From an uncultured Pelagibacteraceae bacterium (lineage in GTDB: Bacteria; Pseudomonadota; Alphaproteobacteria; Pelagibacterales; Pelagibacteraceae), in the NCBI GenBank assembly GCA_902619595.1, contig CACNFE010000002.1:1-64000 (forward strand): 64,000 nucleotides of DNA, in the 5' to 3' direction. Every line of letters begins with the position of its first letter. Within the stretch, counting starts at the first letter, position 1. The notes under the pieces were generated by a model. That model did no database searches. It saw nothing but the letters and a program-made list of their open reading frames with translations, and was not told the origin of the DNA. Made by a program: the position numbers and the translations under genes. Shown piece after piece: positions 39,920-53,976 of this stretch.

Positions 39920-40294
39920 TTATTTTTTTTCCTTAAAAACTAAACAAACCCCGTTATTACAGTACCTTTTTCCGGTTGGCTTTGGCCCATCATCAAATAT
40001 GTGTCCATGATGACCTCCACAATTTTTACAATGATACTCAGTCCTCGCATAACCAATGAGATGATCGGTTTTAGTTTCAAACACATCGGGCAAGGATTCA
40101 AAAAATGACGGCCAACCAGAGCCACTCTCGTATTTTTTTGAGGACTCAAAAAGTTTAATATCACAATTTGCACAATGATATGATCCAGCTCTTTTTTCAA
40201 AATTTAATTCACTTGATCCAGGAGGTTCAGTTCCCTCCTCAAACAAAACAAGTTTTTGATCTGAGGATAATTTAGAATTAATTTTTTTGACCAT
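39920..40294 (-). CDS. msrB: Peptide-methionine (R)-S-oxide reductase
   Basis: 'GSYHCANCDIKLFESSKKYESGSGWPSFFE', 'YHCKNCGGHHGHIFDDGPKPTGKRYCNNGVCL'. Confidence 0.95.
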   Translation of the reverse strand: MVKKINSKLSSDQKLVLFEEGTEPPGSSELNFEKRAGSYHCANCDIKLFESSKKYESGSGWPSFFESLPDVFETKTDHLIGYARTEYHCKNCGGHHGHIFDDGPKPTGKRYCNNGVCLVFKEKK

Positions 40295-40295
40295 C

Positions 40296-41195
40296 TTAAT
40301 TTAGTTTAGTTTTTTTATTTGATAATGAAATTCCTATTATAATAAATATTGCACCTAAAATATGATAAAACATAAATTTTTCATCAAATATTAACATAGC
40401 CATTATCGCACCAAATATTGGCATTAAGTGTAAAAATATTCCAGCTCTATTTGCACCAATTATTCCAATTCCTTTAATCCAAAAGAAAAATGAAGCTAGT
40501 CCTGGAAATAATACAACGTATGCTAAAGTTAAGAAAAAAGGTTGATTGAATTGAATATTATTTCCCAAAGACATTTCAATTATAAATATTGGTATTAAAA
40601 AAAACAAACCAGATATTATTACTACCTCAAGTAAAGCAATTTGAGATATTTTTATTTTATCTTTCTTCAAAAAAGATGAATAGATTGCCCAGGCAAGCAT
40701 TGCAACCACCATAGTCAAATCCCCTCGATTAAAATCAAGATTACGAATTAAATTAATATCTGCTTTAGTAATAATAAAAATTACACCAATCAAAGAAAGT
40801 GCAACTCCTGACAATTGAAAAATATTTGTTTTTTCAATTTTTAACATAGATGAAATTAAAATTATCCATACTGGTATTGTTGAAATCATTAAGACCCCGC
40901 TAATTACCTGGGTATGATAAAGTGAATAATAAACAATTGAATTAAATATAGTGATACTAGTGAAACCTAATAATATGAAATGACTAATTTTTGATTTAAT
41001 ATAATTTAAATTGTTAATTATTTCTTTATAAGTAAAAGGTAAAAGTATTACTCCAGCAAACAGCCAACGATAAAAATTTAATGAGAATGGTGGTATTTGA
41101 TAAATACTTGCGGCTTTACCAACTATAAAATTTCCTGACCAAAATAAAGTTGCAAAAATTAATAATAAATATGCAAGTCCATTTTTATTACGCAC
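40296..41195 (-). CDS. EamA/DMT-family transporter
   Basis: 10-TM pattern, 'ATLFWSGNFIVGKAASIYQIPPFSLNFYRWLFAGVILLPF'. Confidence 0.88.
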   Translation of the reverse strand: MRNKNGLAYLLLIFATLFWSGNFIVGKAASIYQIPPFSLNFYRWLFAGVILLPFTYKEIINNLNYIKSKISHFILLGFTSITIFNSIVYYSLYHTQVISGVLMISTIPVWIILISSMLKIEKTNIFQLSGVALSLIGVIFIITKADINLIRNLDFNRGDLTMVVAMLAWAIYSSFLKKDKIKISQIALLEVVIISGLFFLIPIFIIEMSLGNNIQFNQPFFLTLAYVVLFPGLASFFFWIKGIGIIGANRAGIFLHLMPIFGAIMAMLIFDEKFMFYHILGAIFIIIGISLSNKKTKLN

Positions 41196-41198
41196 AAA

Positions 41199-42434
41199 TT
41201 ATGAAAATCTTAAAGAGCTATAAGGTTCTAAGCTTAAATTTGTTTTTTCGTCTAAAATCATTTTAGATACAATCTTTCCAGAAATGGCTCCTAATGTCCA
41301 TCCTAAATGATGATGACCAAACGAATAAAACACATTTTTATAATTCTTTGATGGTCCAATAACCGGTAAAAAATCAGGTAGTGTTGGTCTAAATCCTAAC
41401 CATTCGTCATCATGTTCTGGTAAACCATCTAGCATATACTTTGCATTGTTTATTAAATTTCTTACTCTTTCTGCAGATGGCGGATTTTTCAAACCTCCAA
41501 ATTCAACTGTTCCAACTACTCTTAAACCTTGTTCCATTGGGGTCATACCAAAACCTCTATTTGAAAATACAACAGGTCTTGATATCAAATTTTCACAACC
41601 CTTAAAGTGTATGTGATAACCTCTCTCAGTTTCAAGTGGTATGTCTTCATATAAGTTATCAGAAATTCTTTTTGAAAATGCTCCACAGGCAATAACAACT
41701 TTATCAAAAATAAATCTTTGGGTTTGTGATCTTATAATTGGTTTTTGATCATCAAAATTAAGTTCGTTTATTTCCTGCTTTAGAAATTTTCCACCCTTTT
41801 GAATAAATAAATCAAAAAGTTTTTGAAAAACTCTTTTTGGGTTATTGGTGTGTCTTGCATACGAATAAAATACCCCGCCATCATATATTGGTTTGATATT
41901 GGGTTCTAAATCGTGAATTTCTTTTGGATTAAGAAGTTGTTGATCAACACCAAGCTCATTTCTAATTTTGATTTCCAAATTTCTGCTTTCTATGTTTTGA
42001 TTATTCCAAATATACATAATTCCATTTTTAATCACTAAATTTTCTAAATCTAGCTCTTCAAACAATTCATCATATGCTGGTAAAGCTAGGTCTAAAATTT
42101 GATGCATATATTTTGCTGTATGCATCATATTTTTTTTGGAACAATTTCTTAAAAATTTAAAAAACCAAGGTATCATTCTTGGAACGTAGTTCCATTTTAG
42201 GGCAAGAGGTCCTGTAGAACTTAATAGCATAGCAGGAACATCAGTCAGAACGTCTGGTCTATTTAATGGTACAGATGCATAAGGTGAAAAATGACCAGCA
42301 TTACCATACGATGCACCACTACCAGGTTCGTTTTTATCAAAAATTATAACTTCGTGACCTTTTTTTTGAAGAAAAAGTGCATTGCAAACACCTTGAATAC
42401 CTGCTCCGATTATACCTATTCTAAATTTGCTCAT
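41199..42434 (-). CDS. D-amino-acid dehydrogenase-like FAD oxidoreductase (DadA family)
   Basis: 'RIGIIGAGIQGVCNALFLQKKGHEVIIFDKNEPGSGASYGNAGHFSP', C-terminal 'GHHHLGWTLGAISGKIVSKMI'. Confidence 0.88.
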   Translation of the reverse strand: MSKFRIGIIGAGIQGVCNALFLQKKGHEVIIFDKNEPGSGASYGNAGHFSPYASVPLNRPDVLTDVPAMLLSSTGPLALKWNYVPRMIPWFFKFLRNCSKKNMMHTAKYMHQILDLALPAYDELFEELDLENLVIKNGIMYIWNNQNIESRNLEIKIRNELGVDQQLLNPKEIHDLEPNIKPIYDGGVFYSYARHTNNPKRVFQKLFDLFIQKGGKFLKQEINELNFDDQKPIIRSQTQRFIFDKVVIACGAFSKRISDNLYEDIPLETERGYHIHFKGCENLISRPVVFSNRGFGMTPMEQGLRVVGTVEFGGLKNPPSAERVRNLINNAKYMLDGLPEHDDEWLGFRPTLPDFLPVIGPSKNYKNVFYSFGHHHLGWTLGAISGKIVSKMILDEKTNLSLEPYSSLRFS

Positions 42435-42488
42435 GATAAATAATACATCAAATTTATGTTTAAATTCTAGCGACAAATTAAACAAAAA

Positions 42489-43613
42489 TTAGTGTATTAT
42501 TTGTTTGCTGTGAATTTTTGTACTCATTACTATACTTAAACCAATCATCGTTGCTAACATTGATGATCCACCATAAGACATAATTGGAAGTGGAGAACCA
42601 ACTATAGGTAGTAAGCCTAAAACCATAGACATGTTGACTGCAACATAAACAAAAATTGCAGATCCAAAACCATAACAGAAAAGTTTTCCAAAAAAGCTTC
42701 TAGAATGAGAACCGATATTTAATATTCTAAATATTAAAATTCCGTACAGAATTAATAATATAACTGAACCAATAAATCCATGTTCTTCTGAAAATAATGT
42801 GAATATAAAGTCTGTATGTTTTTCAGGTAGAAATTCAAGATAACTTTGGGTACCCTTAAGAAATCCCTTTCCTGTAAGACCGCCAGAACCAACTGCAATC
42901 TTTGATTGGATAATTTGATAACCTGCACCTAATGGATCTCTATCTGGATTAAAAAAAGTTAATACTCTTTGTTTTTGATAAGGCTTGAGCATTGAAATTA
43001 CAAAAGGTAATGAGATAATTAAAGTTAATCCAGAATAAATAAAATATTTTATATTAAATCCAGCTAACCATAAAACAATTACACCACTTATAGCAATTAA
43101 AATAGAAGTACCAAGATCAGGTTGGCTTACAACCAGAAGAATTGGTAAAAGCAAAATAGCCATTGATAAAATAATATTTTTAAAACTATTAATATTAGAC
43201 ATTTGTTCTCTGTGAAAATATCTTGCAAAACAAACTATTATCGCAATTTTCATAAGTTCAGAGGGTTGAAGATTTATAAAATATAAATTTATCCATCTTT
43301 GAGAGCCAGATGCAGTGACACCATACATTGAAGCCCAAATTAAGAAACCTAAAGTAATTGTATAAAATAAATAAGCTGTTGAATGCCAAAATCTCAAATT
43401 AAAAAAAGATAGAAATATCATCATGGAAAAAAAAGTTACAAATCTTATAAAATGACTTTTAGAGTGGTATAAAAATTCGCCACCATCCGTTGAGTACATA
43501 GAAAAGTTACTAATTATACCTAAACAAAGTACACAAAAAATTAATACAAAATCAAAAGATCTTAATTTTTGAAAAAATGTATATTGTTCTGAATATGAAG
43601 ATTGCTCAAACAT
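42489..43613 (-). CDS. rodA: Rod-shape determining protein RodA
   Basis: SEDS family: 'QPDLGTSILIAISGVIVLWLAGF', 'QSKIAVGSGGLTGKGFLKGTQSYLEFLPEKHTDFIFTLFSEEHGFIG'. Confidence 0.95.
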   Translation of the reverse strand: MFEQSSYSEQYTFFQKLRSFDFVLIFCVLCLGIISNFSMYSTDGGEFLYHSKSHFIRFVTFFSMMIFLSFFNLRFWHSTAYLFYTITLGFLIWASMYGVTASGSQRWINLYFINLQPSELMKIAIIVCFARYFHREQMSNINSFKNIILSMAILLLPILLVVSQPDLGTSILIAISGVIVLWLAGFNIKYFIYSGLTLIISLPFVISMLKPYQKQRVLTFFNPDRDPLGAGYQIIQSKIAVGSGGLTGKGFLKGTQSYLEFLPEKHTDFIFTLFSEEHGFIGSVILLILYGILIFRILNIGSHSRSFFGKLFCYGFGSAIFVYVAVNMSMVLGLLPIVGSPLPIMSYGGSSMLATMIGLSIVMSTKIHSKQIIH

Positions 43614-43616
43614 TTT

Positions 43617-45620
43617 TTAAATATCCACTAAATTATTTTTTCTAATTTTTTCTCTTTCCTCATGTCGGTCAATAATTTTTTTCATAAGTTTTTTTGCTAA
43701 AGGTGCTGCAGTAGCACTTCCAGATCCCCCGTGTTCAACTAAAACACATAATGCATATCTTGGATCTTTATAAGGCCCAAAAGCAACATACCATGCATGA
43801 TCTCTTTCCTCGTATGGAATTTGTGCTGTATCTAAATCCAGCTCTCTTTGCAATTTTGTAATTTTTTTAACTTGAGCTGTACCAGTTTTGCCAGCAAATC
43901 TATATTTTGGATCATCAATTCTTGACCGATAAGATGTACCTCTAACTTCGTTGGTAGAGGCAGACATTGCTTCCAAGACAAACTTAATATTCTCTTGGTT
44001 TCGGAAAAGTTTATTATATTCCTTTTCACCTGTAGAAAAAATTTCCTCAGCAGATCGAATTAAAGATGACGAGTTTTCATTTGTTATTTTAAGGCTCTCT
44101 TTCATTTTATATTTTATCTTCTCAAGTGATTCTTGATTTTTGTCTACTGTTATTCTTGGAAATATTTTAAATCCTCCATTTGCCAACTGTGCTGTCATTA
44201 GACATAGCTGTAATGGTGTAGTTTGAATATATCCTTGGCCTATTCCAGTTATTAAGGTTTCACCTAGAACCCATCCTTTACCTAACGCATTTTTTTTCCA
44301 TTTTGTTGACGGCACCAAACCCTTTTTTTCCTCAGAATATAAATTTTTAAATACTGTATTCCCTAGTCCAAATCTTTTTGCAGTTATATTAAGTCTATCA
44401 ACACCAAGTCTCCTGCTCATCTCGTAGAAATAAGTATCACAAGATTGTTTTAGTGCATCTCTTAGATCTACTATGCCATGACCCTTTTTTTTCCAGCAGT
44501 GATATGTTTGACCATACATTTCCATTTTGCCAGTGCAATTAACTTTAAATTTTGTAGAGATGACATCATTCTCTAGGGCTGATAAAGCAACAATAGGTTT
44601 TATAGTTGAGCCAGGCGAATACAAACCAGAGATAGTTTTATTAATCAAAGGCTTTAAAGGATTTTTTCTGATCAAGTCCCAATCTTTATAACTTATGCCA
44701 TACATAAATAAATTCGGATCGAAAGATGGTGATGAGTGCATGGCAACAATTTCACCTGTATATATATCCATCACACTTATAGAACCCGACTTTTCTGCTA
44801 AAAGTTCGTTACACAATTTTTGTATTTCAGTATCTATGGTGAGTTTAACTTTTTGTCCTTTCTCGCCTTCTTTAAAGTCTACTTGATTTATTCTTTTACC
44901 AAATGCATTTACCTCATATCTTTTGACGCTATTTGTACCAATTAAGGAATTTTCAAATGTTTTTTCTAATCCAGTTTTTCCAACCCTTAAACCTGGAACA
45001 TGTTTATTTTTAATTTCCTCATTTTCTAGTAAATCACTTTCACTTGCTTGAGCCACATAGCCAAGCACATGAGTATAATTTGCTTTATAAGGATAACTTC
45101 TTGCTACAGACAATACTGGTTTTGCTCCAGATAATTCATGTAAGTAGAAATTTACTTTAGAAAATTGATCCCAAGTCAAACTTTCAGATATGATAAGTGT
45201 TTCCCAAGGTTTTTGCTGTTTTTTCTTTTTTACTATTTTGCTGAATTGTTTATCTGATAAAGATAATATATTTTTTAATCTAACCATTAAATACTTAAAG
45301 TCCTCAACCTGTTCAGGGACTACGTGAAGTTGATAAACTTTAGTATTGCCAGCAACTACATTACCAAAATAATCCTCAAATTCACCTCTGACTGGAGGTA
45401 ACCTCCATTCTCGTAATCGATTTTTGTCTGATAGTGTTAGGTATTTTTTATTTTCAGTTATCTGCAAACTAAATAATCTTGCAACTATACCTGTGAAGAT
45501 AATTCCTTTTGCAATTTTTAATATAAATACTCTTCTATTAACAGTATTAAATTTTCTAACATTTGAGTCACCACCATCAAACACTGGAAGCTCCGTAAAC
45601 AAAATTTTTGTATAATTCAA
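43617..45620 (-). CDS. mrdA: Penicillin-binding protein 2
   Basis: 'NKTISGLYSPGSTIKPIVALSALE' (SxxK), 'KQSCDTYFYEMSRRLG' (SxN-like), 'FAGKTGTAQV' (KTG). Confidence 0.95.
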   Translation of the reverse strand: MNYTKILFTELPVFDGGDSNVRKFNTVNRRVFILKIAKGIIFTGIVARLFSLQITENKKYLTLSDKNRLREWRLPPVRGEFEDYFGNVVAGNTKVYQLHVVPEQVEDFKYLMVRLKNILSLSDKQFSKIVKKKKQQKPWETLIISESLTWDQFSKVNFYLHELSGAKPVLSVARSYPYKANYTHVLGYVAQASESDLLENEEIKNKHVPGLRVGKTGLEKTFENSLIGTNSVKRYEVNAFGKRINQVDFKEGEKGQKVKLTIDTEIQKLCNELLAEKSGSISVMDIYTGEIVAMHSSPSFDPNLFMYGISYKDWDLIRKNPLKPLINKTISGLYSPGSTIKPIVALSALENDVISTKFKVNCTGKMEMYGQTYHCWKKKGHGIVDLRDALKQSCDTYFYEMSRRLGVDRLNITAKRFGLGNTVFKNLYSEEKKGLVPSTKWKKNALGKGWVLGETLITGIGQGYIQTTPLQLCLMTAQLANGGFKIFPRITVDKNQESLEKIKYKMKESLKITNENSSSLIRSAEEIFSTGEKEYNKLFRNQENIKFVLEAMSASTNEVRGTSYRSRIDDPKYRFAGKTGTAQVKKITKLQRELDLDTAQIPYEERDHAWYVAFGPYKDPRYALCVLVEHGGSGSATAAPLAKKLMKKIIDRHEEREKIRKNNLVDI

Positions 45621-46095
45621 ATAAAATACTAAAAAGTATATAGAATAAAAATGTAAATAACATATTTACCAGGATATCTTCATAAACAATTTGTACATTA
45701 AAAAAGATATTTGATATTGCAAACATTAAAGAGTTTACAACAAGAATTGTGAAACCAAAAAATAACCAGTCGTTCATTCTGCTTGGCCTTAAAGTAATAT
45801 TTCTTAAATAAGATGAAAAACCACAAATAAATAAATAGCTTAATGAGCTCACTCCAATTGGAAGTCCAACTACTGCATCGTTAAATAATCCACTTAAGAA
45901 AATTAGACCATATCCTAGACTACCAGGTCTTTTAAGACTCCAATAATAAATAAGAATGAAAGGAAAATTAAAAGAGAAATACTTCAAACCAAGATAGTTA
46001 AAATCAAATTCATTTAAAGTAGCTATAAATAATAAAATAATAGGACCTTTTTCTAAAAGTTGTTTGAAAATACTTAACTTAGATAATTCTGTCAT
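45577..46095 (-). CDS. mreD: Rod-shape determining protein MreD
   Basis: Small polytopic protein between mreC and mrdA; 'GYGLIFLSGLFNDAVVGLPIGVSSLSYLFI'. Confidence 0.85.
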   Translation of the reverse strand: MTELSKLSIFKQLLEKGPIILLFIATLNEFDFNYLGLKYFSFNFPFILIYYWSLKRPGSLGYGLIFLSGLFNDAVVGLPIGVSSLSYLFICGFSSYLRNITLRPSRMNDWLFFGFTILVVNSLMFAISNIFFNVQIVYEDILVNMLFTFLFYILFSILFELYKNFVYGASSV

Positions 46096-46946
46096 TAATT
46101 TTCCTCTGCTTTATAAGATCTTAATTTCACAAATCTTAATTGAGAAAATTCAGAATAAAATTCAACGTTTATCTCAGAATTTAATTTGTTTTTGACTGTC
46201 CTGCCAATTGGTACGCCAGGTTTAAAAATACCACCTGCACCAGATGTATAAACTACACTTTCACTCTCGATTAAAGCTTCTTCTTTTATATACTGAATTT
46301 TTCCAATGTCACCACCAGTACCTGATAGTATAGATTGAATATTGTTTGGAAGTATATCAACAGGAATTTTACTATTTAAATCAGACAAAAGTAAAACTCT
46401 AGATGTAGTAAAATTAACTTCAACCACTTTTCCAACTAAGTACTCTTGATCTATAACACCCATTCCTAGTATTACACCATGTTTACTTCCCTTGTTTACT
46501 ATTATAGATTTTAAAAATGGACTTTGCTTATCAACTATAACTTTTGCAAGAATTTCGTCAGAGGAAAATTTCAATTCATTAAGTGTTTCTTTTAATCTTT
46601 CATTCTCTGTTTGTATGTATTGTGTATTATATTTTTTTATTTCTAAATCTTTTACTTTTTGTTTTAGGATCTTATTTTCCTCATAAACAAAGAAATGATT
46701 TTTGGTAGCAATAAATCCATTTTTAATAACGTTTTCAGGAGTAGAAAATATAAATGTAGATCTATAAGCAATCTCTTTCAAAGATAATTTTGCATAATTA
46801 ATAACTTTAAAGTCATATCTACCTAATATTAAAATACTTAATGTAAGAATAATTAGTGCTGAAAGAGAGAACTTTTGTTTATTTTCTTTTTTTAAAAATG
46901 CAGATCTTATAGCTATTATAAAATCATCTCTACTTGAGGGTTGCAT
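46095..46946 (-). CDS. mreC: Rod-shape determining protein MreC
   Basis: 'AKVIVDKQSPFLKSIIVNKGSKHGVILGMGVIDQEYLVGKVVEVNFTTSRVLLLSDLNSKIPV'. Confidence 0.93.
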   Translation of the reverse strand: MQPSSRDDFIIAIRSAFLKKENKQKFSLSALIILTLSILILGRYDFKVINYAKLSLKEIAYRSTFIFSTPENVIKNGFIATKNHFFVYEENKILKQKVKDLEIKKYNTQYIQTENERLKETLNELKFSSDEILAKVIVDKQSPFLKSIIVNKGSKHGVILGMGVIDQEYLVGKVVEVNFTTSRVLLLSDLNSKIPVDILPNNIQSILSGTGGDIGKIQYIKEEALIESESVVYTSGAGGIFKPGVPIGRTVKNKLNSEINVEFYSEFSQLRFVKLRSYKAEEN

Positions 46947-46954
46947 TTTTCAAA

Positions 46955-49568
<2,614 letters not shown>

Positions 49569-49661
49569 AATTTTTTTATAAATTTGCAAATCAATAATAC
49601 TACCTCTCGTGTAGATTGCAAAATAAAAGAGTTATATCAACTCAAATTGGAACAAAACTTT

Positions 49662-50696
<1,035 letters not shown>

Positions 50697-51245
50697 TTAT
50701 TTGAAAGTTTCTGCACCTCTGGTCATTGCAACCGCTCCCGTTCTTGAAACGCTTATAAGTCCAAACTTTTTTAAATTTTTTGACATTTTATCAATTTCTC
50801 TTCTAAGAGCTGTAATTTGTATTACACATGATTTTTTTGTTTTATCCAATATTACAGCATTATACTTTTTACAAGCATTTAAAGCCTTGCCTCTCTTATT
50901 ATTATTGCCAACAAATTTGAATAATGCCATTTCTTTAAAAATTACCTGTTTATCTTCTCTTTTGAAGTCAGCTACCTTATGGACTGGAACCAATTTTTTT
51001 AGTTGCAATTTAATTTGATCAATAACTTGGGGGGTTCCTGTTGTAACAATGGTTATTCTTGAGATATTCAATTTTGAGTCAATTTCAGCTACAGCTAACG
51101 ACTCTATATTATACCCTCTTCCAGAAAATAATCCCACAACTCTTGCTAAAACTCCAGCCTCGTTATCTACCCATACTACAATTATATGCGTATCTAATTT
51201 TTCCTTTTTTCCTGCTACGCTGTAGGCTGATTTAGATTTAGTCAT
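50697..51245 (-). CDS. ilvH: Acetolactate synthase small subunit
   Basis: ACT domain 'VWVDNEAGVLARVVGLFSGRGYNIESLAVAEID'. Confidence 0.95.
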   Translation of the reverse strand: MTKSKSAYSVAGKKEKLDTHIIVVWVDNEAGVLARVVGLFSGRGYNIESLAVAEIDSKLNISRITIVTTGTPQVIDQIKLQLKKLVPVHKVADFKREDKQVIFKEMALFKFVGNNNKRGKALNACKKYNAVILDKTKKSCVIQITALRREIDKMSKNLKKFGLISVSRTGAVAMTRGAETFK

Positions 51246-53011
51246 TAAACTAAAGTTTTACCTTTTCCAGTTATTTTATTCTGCTCTTGGTCTTTTGGTC
51301 CTAAAAGCATTTGGTTGTGAGGTTTTCCTGATGGTATCATTGGGAAACAATTTTCCTGTTTATCAACTAAACAATCAAATATTACAGGTCTATCAGTATT
51401 TATCATCTCGATAATTTTATCATCCAATTCATCTGGAGTTTTTGCTCTTATTCCAATACATCCATATGCCTCTGCTAATTTAACAAAATCAGGTAATGCA
51501 GCTGTATAGCTTTCTGAATAATTCTTTTCATGTAATAATTCTTGCCATTGTCTTACCATGCCCATGTACTCATTATTTAATATAAATATCTTTATTGGTA
51601 AATTATATTGAACTGCTGTAGACATTTCTTGTATGGTCATTAGAACCGACGCTTCTCCAGCAATATCTACAACTAGTTTTTTTGGGTGAGCAATTTGAAC
51701 ACCAACCGCAGCAGGCAAACCATATCCCATTGTTCCTAACCCTCCAGATGTCATCCATCTGTTTGGTTTATCAAATTTATAATGTTGGGCTGCCCACATC
51801 TGATGTTGACCAACCTCAGTCGTAATAAATGTATCTTTATTTTTTGTTAACTCGTAAAGCCTTTGAACAGCATATTGAGGTTTTATAGTCTCATTGCTGT
51901 TTATATAATCAAGTGATTTCTTTTCTCTCCACTTCCCAATTTGTTCCCACCATTTTGATATTTGTTGTTTATTAGATTTAACAAAATTAGGTTTTGTCTT
52001 CTTAATTGTTTTTATTATTGAAGAAATTACACTTTGAACATCCCCCACGATTGGTAAATCAACTTTTACGTTTTTATTTATAGATGATGGATCGATATCA
52101 ATATGAACCTTTTTAGACTTCGGTGAGAATTCATCTATCTTTCCTGTTATTCTGTCATCAAATCGAGCACCAATATTAATCATCAAATCACAATCATGCA
52201 TTGCATTATTAGCTTCATAGGTACCATGCATTCCTAACATGCCCAGAAAATTATTATCATCACCAGGAAAACAACCTAAACCTTGCAATGTAGATGTAAT
52301 TGGAAAACCAGTCGCAGCTACAAGCTCTCTTAATAACTCACTTGCTTTAGGGCCAGAGTTTATTACGCCCCCACCAGTATAAAAAATTGGTTTTTTTGAT
52401 TTTGACATCAACTTAACTAATTCATCTATTTCTTTTTGTGAAAAATGATTATGAACTTTTCCATTTAATTTATTTTTCTTTTTAAATTTTGGATAATCCG
52501 TTTTCTGAAATTGTATGTCCTTTGGGATATCAACAAGAACTGGTCCCGGTCTTCCAGTTGTTGCTACTTCGAAAGCTTTGTGAATTATTTTCGATAAATC
52601 TTTAATATCTTTAACTAACCAGTTATGTTTTGTACAAGGTCTTGTAATTCCTGTAGTATCACATTCTTGGAATGCATCTGTTCCAATTAAATGAGTTGGG
52701 ACTTGTCCTGAAATACAAACTAATGGAACAGAATCCATGTAAGCATCTGTTAATGCTGTTACTACATTTGTTGCACCCGGACCAGATGTAACAAGGACAA
52801 CGCCAGGTTTACCCGAAGATCTTGCATAACCCTCTGCTGCGTGACCAGCTCCTTGTTCATGACGAACTAGAATATGTTTAATTGATGAATGATTTTTTAG
52901 TTCATCATAAATTGGTAGAACTGCTCCTCCTGGATAACCAAAAATATATTCTACATTTTGGTCTTCCAAACATTTAAAAACAATTTCAGCTCCTGATAAC
53001 AATTTTGGCAT
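51245..53011 (-). CDS. ilvB: Acetolactate synthase large subunit
   Basis: 'GAEIVFKCLEDQNVEYIFGYPGGAVLPIYDEL', ThDP-binding C-terminal region. Confidence 0.96.
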   Translation of the reverse strand: MPKLLSGAEIVFKCLEDQNVEYIFGYPGGAVLPIYDELKNHSSIKHILVRHEQGAGHAAEGYARSSGKPGVVLVTSGPGATNVVTALTDAYMDSVPLVCISGQVPTHLIGTDAFQECDTTGITRPCTKHNWLVKDIKDLSKIIHKAFEVATTGRPGPVLVDIPKDIQFQKTDYPKFKKKNKLNGKVHNHFSQKEIDELVKLMSKSKKPIFYTGGGVINSGPKASELLRELVAATGFPITSTLQGLGCFPGDDNNFLGMLGMHGTYEANNAMHDCDLMINIGARFDDRITGKIDEFSPKSKKVHIDIDPSSINKNVKVDLPIVGDVQSVISSIIKTIKKTKPNFVKSNKQQISKWWEQIGKWREKKSLDYINSNETIKPQYAVQRLYELTKNKDTFITTEVGQHQMWAAQHYKFDKPNRWMTSGGLGTMGYGLPAAVGVQIAHPKKLVVDIAGEASVLMTIQEMSTAVQYNLPIKIFILNNEYMGMVRQWQELLHEKNYSESYTAALPDFVKLAEAYGCIGIRAKTPDELDDKIIEMINTDRPVIFDCLVDKQENCFPMIPSGKPHNQMLLGPKDQEQNKITGKGKTLV

Positions 53012-53049
53012 TCAATCAATCTAGCTGAAGTTGTGCTAATTGGTCAAGT

Positions 53050-53973
53050 TTAAGTGTGATATTTTTTAAATTTTTTTATGTAAGAAGTTAAATCTTGAGA
53101 TGGAACTTTTTGCCAATCTTTCATTTGTCCTCTTGCCCAAGTGCTTTGCCTTTTTGAGTATTGTCTTGTTTTTATGAATATTTGTTCTTTTGTCGAAATC
53201 AAATCCTGTTTATTTAACAAATATGAGCTGATTTCATTAATTCCAATGATTTTACTAGAGCTTTTATCTTTATTAACCCTCAATTTTAAAAATTTTTTTA
53301 CCTCTTTAATAGCTCCATCTTTAATCATCTTATTAACCCTCTTTTCTATCTTTTGAACAAGATCTTCTCTTTTGGTATCTATCAATATTTTTACTAACTC
53401 CTGATCATCGAACGGTATAGTCGTTTTTTTAAACCATTGGGTTAAAGTTTTTTTGGTAAATTTTTTTACTTCATATGCTCTTATAGATCTTTGGACATCA
53501 GTTGGATTTATTTTATTTTTTACATTTGGATCGATTTTAACTAGTTTTTTATAAAATTGTTCTTGACCTAAATTAGACTGTATTTTTCTAATTTTATTTC
53601 TAAAATTTACTGGTATTTTCGGTATTTTTACTAATCCACTTGTTATCGATTTAAAATATAATCCTGTTCCACCAACTATAATTGGAATCTTATTTTTTTT
53701 TTTTAATTCCTTAATTTTTTTTTGAGCTATTTTCAACCATTGTCCTGTTGAAAAATTTTTTTTGGCATTTAAAAATCCATACAGATGGTGTTTAACTATT
53801 TTTAAATCTTTATTTTTTGGTCTATCAGTTAAAATTTTAAGTTCTTTATAAACTTGCATACTGTCAGCATTAATGATTTCTCCATTTATTCTTTTTGCAA
53901 GTTGTATAGCAAATTTAGATTTTCCTGATGCGGTAGGACCAAAGATAAGAATTATTTTGGACTGTATGTCCAT
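53050..53973 (-). CDS. miaA: tRNA dimethylallyltransferase
   Basis: 'LIFGPTASGKSKFAIQLAKRINGEIINADSMQVYKEL', 'IPIIVGGTGLYFKSITSGL'. Confidence 0.95.
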   Translation of the reverse strand: MDIQSKIILIFGPTASGKSKFAIQLAKRINGEIINADSMQVYKELKILTDRPKNKDLKIVKHHLYGFLNAKKNFSTGQWLKIAQKKIKELKKKNKIPIIVGGTGLYFKSITSGLVKIPKIPVNFRNKIRKIQSNLGQEQFYKKLVKIDPNVKNKINPTDVQRSIRAYEVKKFTKKTLTQWFKKTTIPFDDQELVKILIDTKREDLVQKIEKRVNKMIKDGAIKEVKKFLKLRVNKDKSSSKIIGINEISSYLLNKQDLISTKEQIFIKTRQYSKRQSTWARGQMKDWQKVPSQDLTSYIKKFKKYHT

Positions 53974-53976
53974 TTA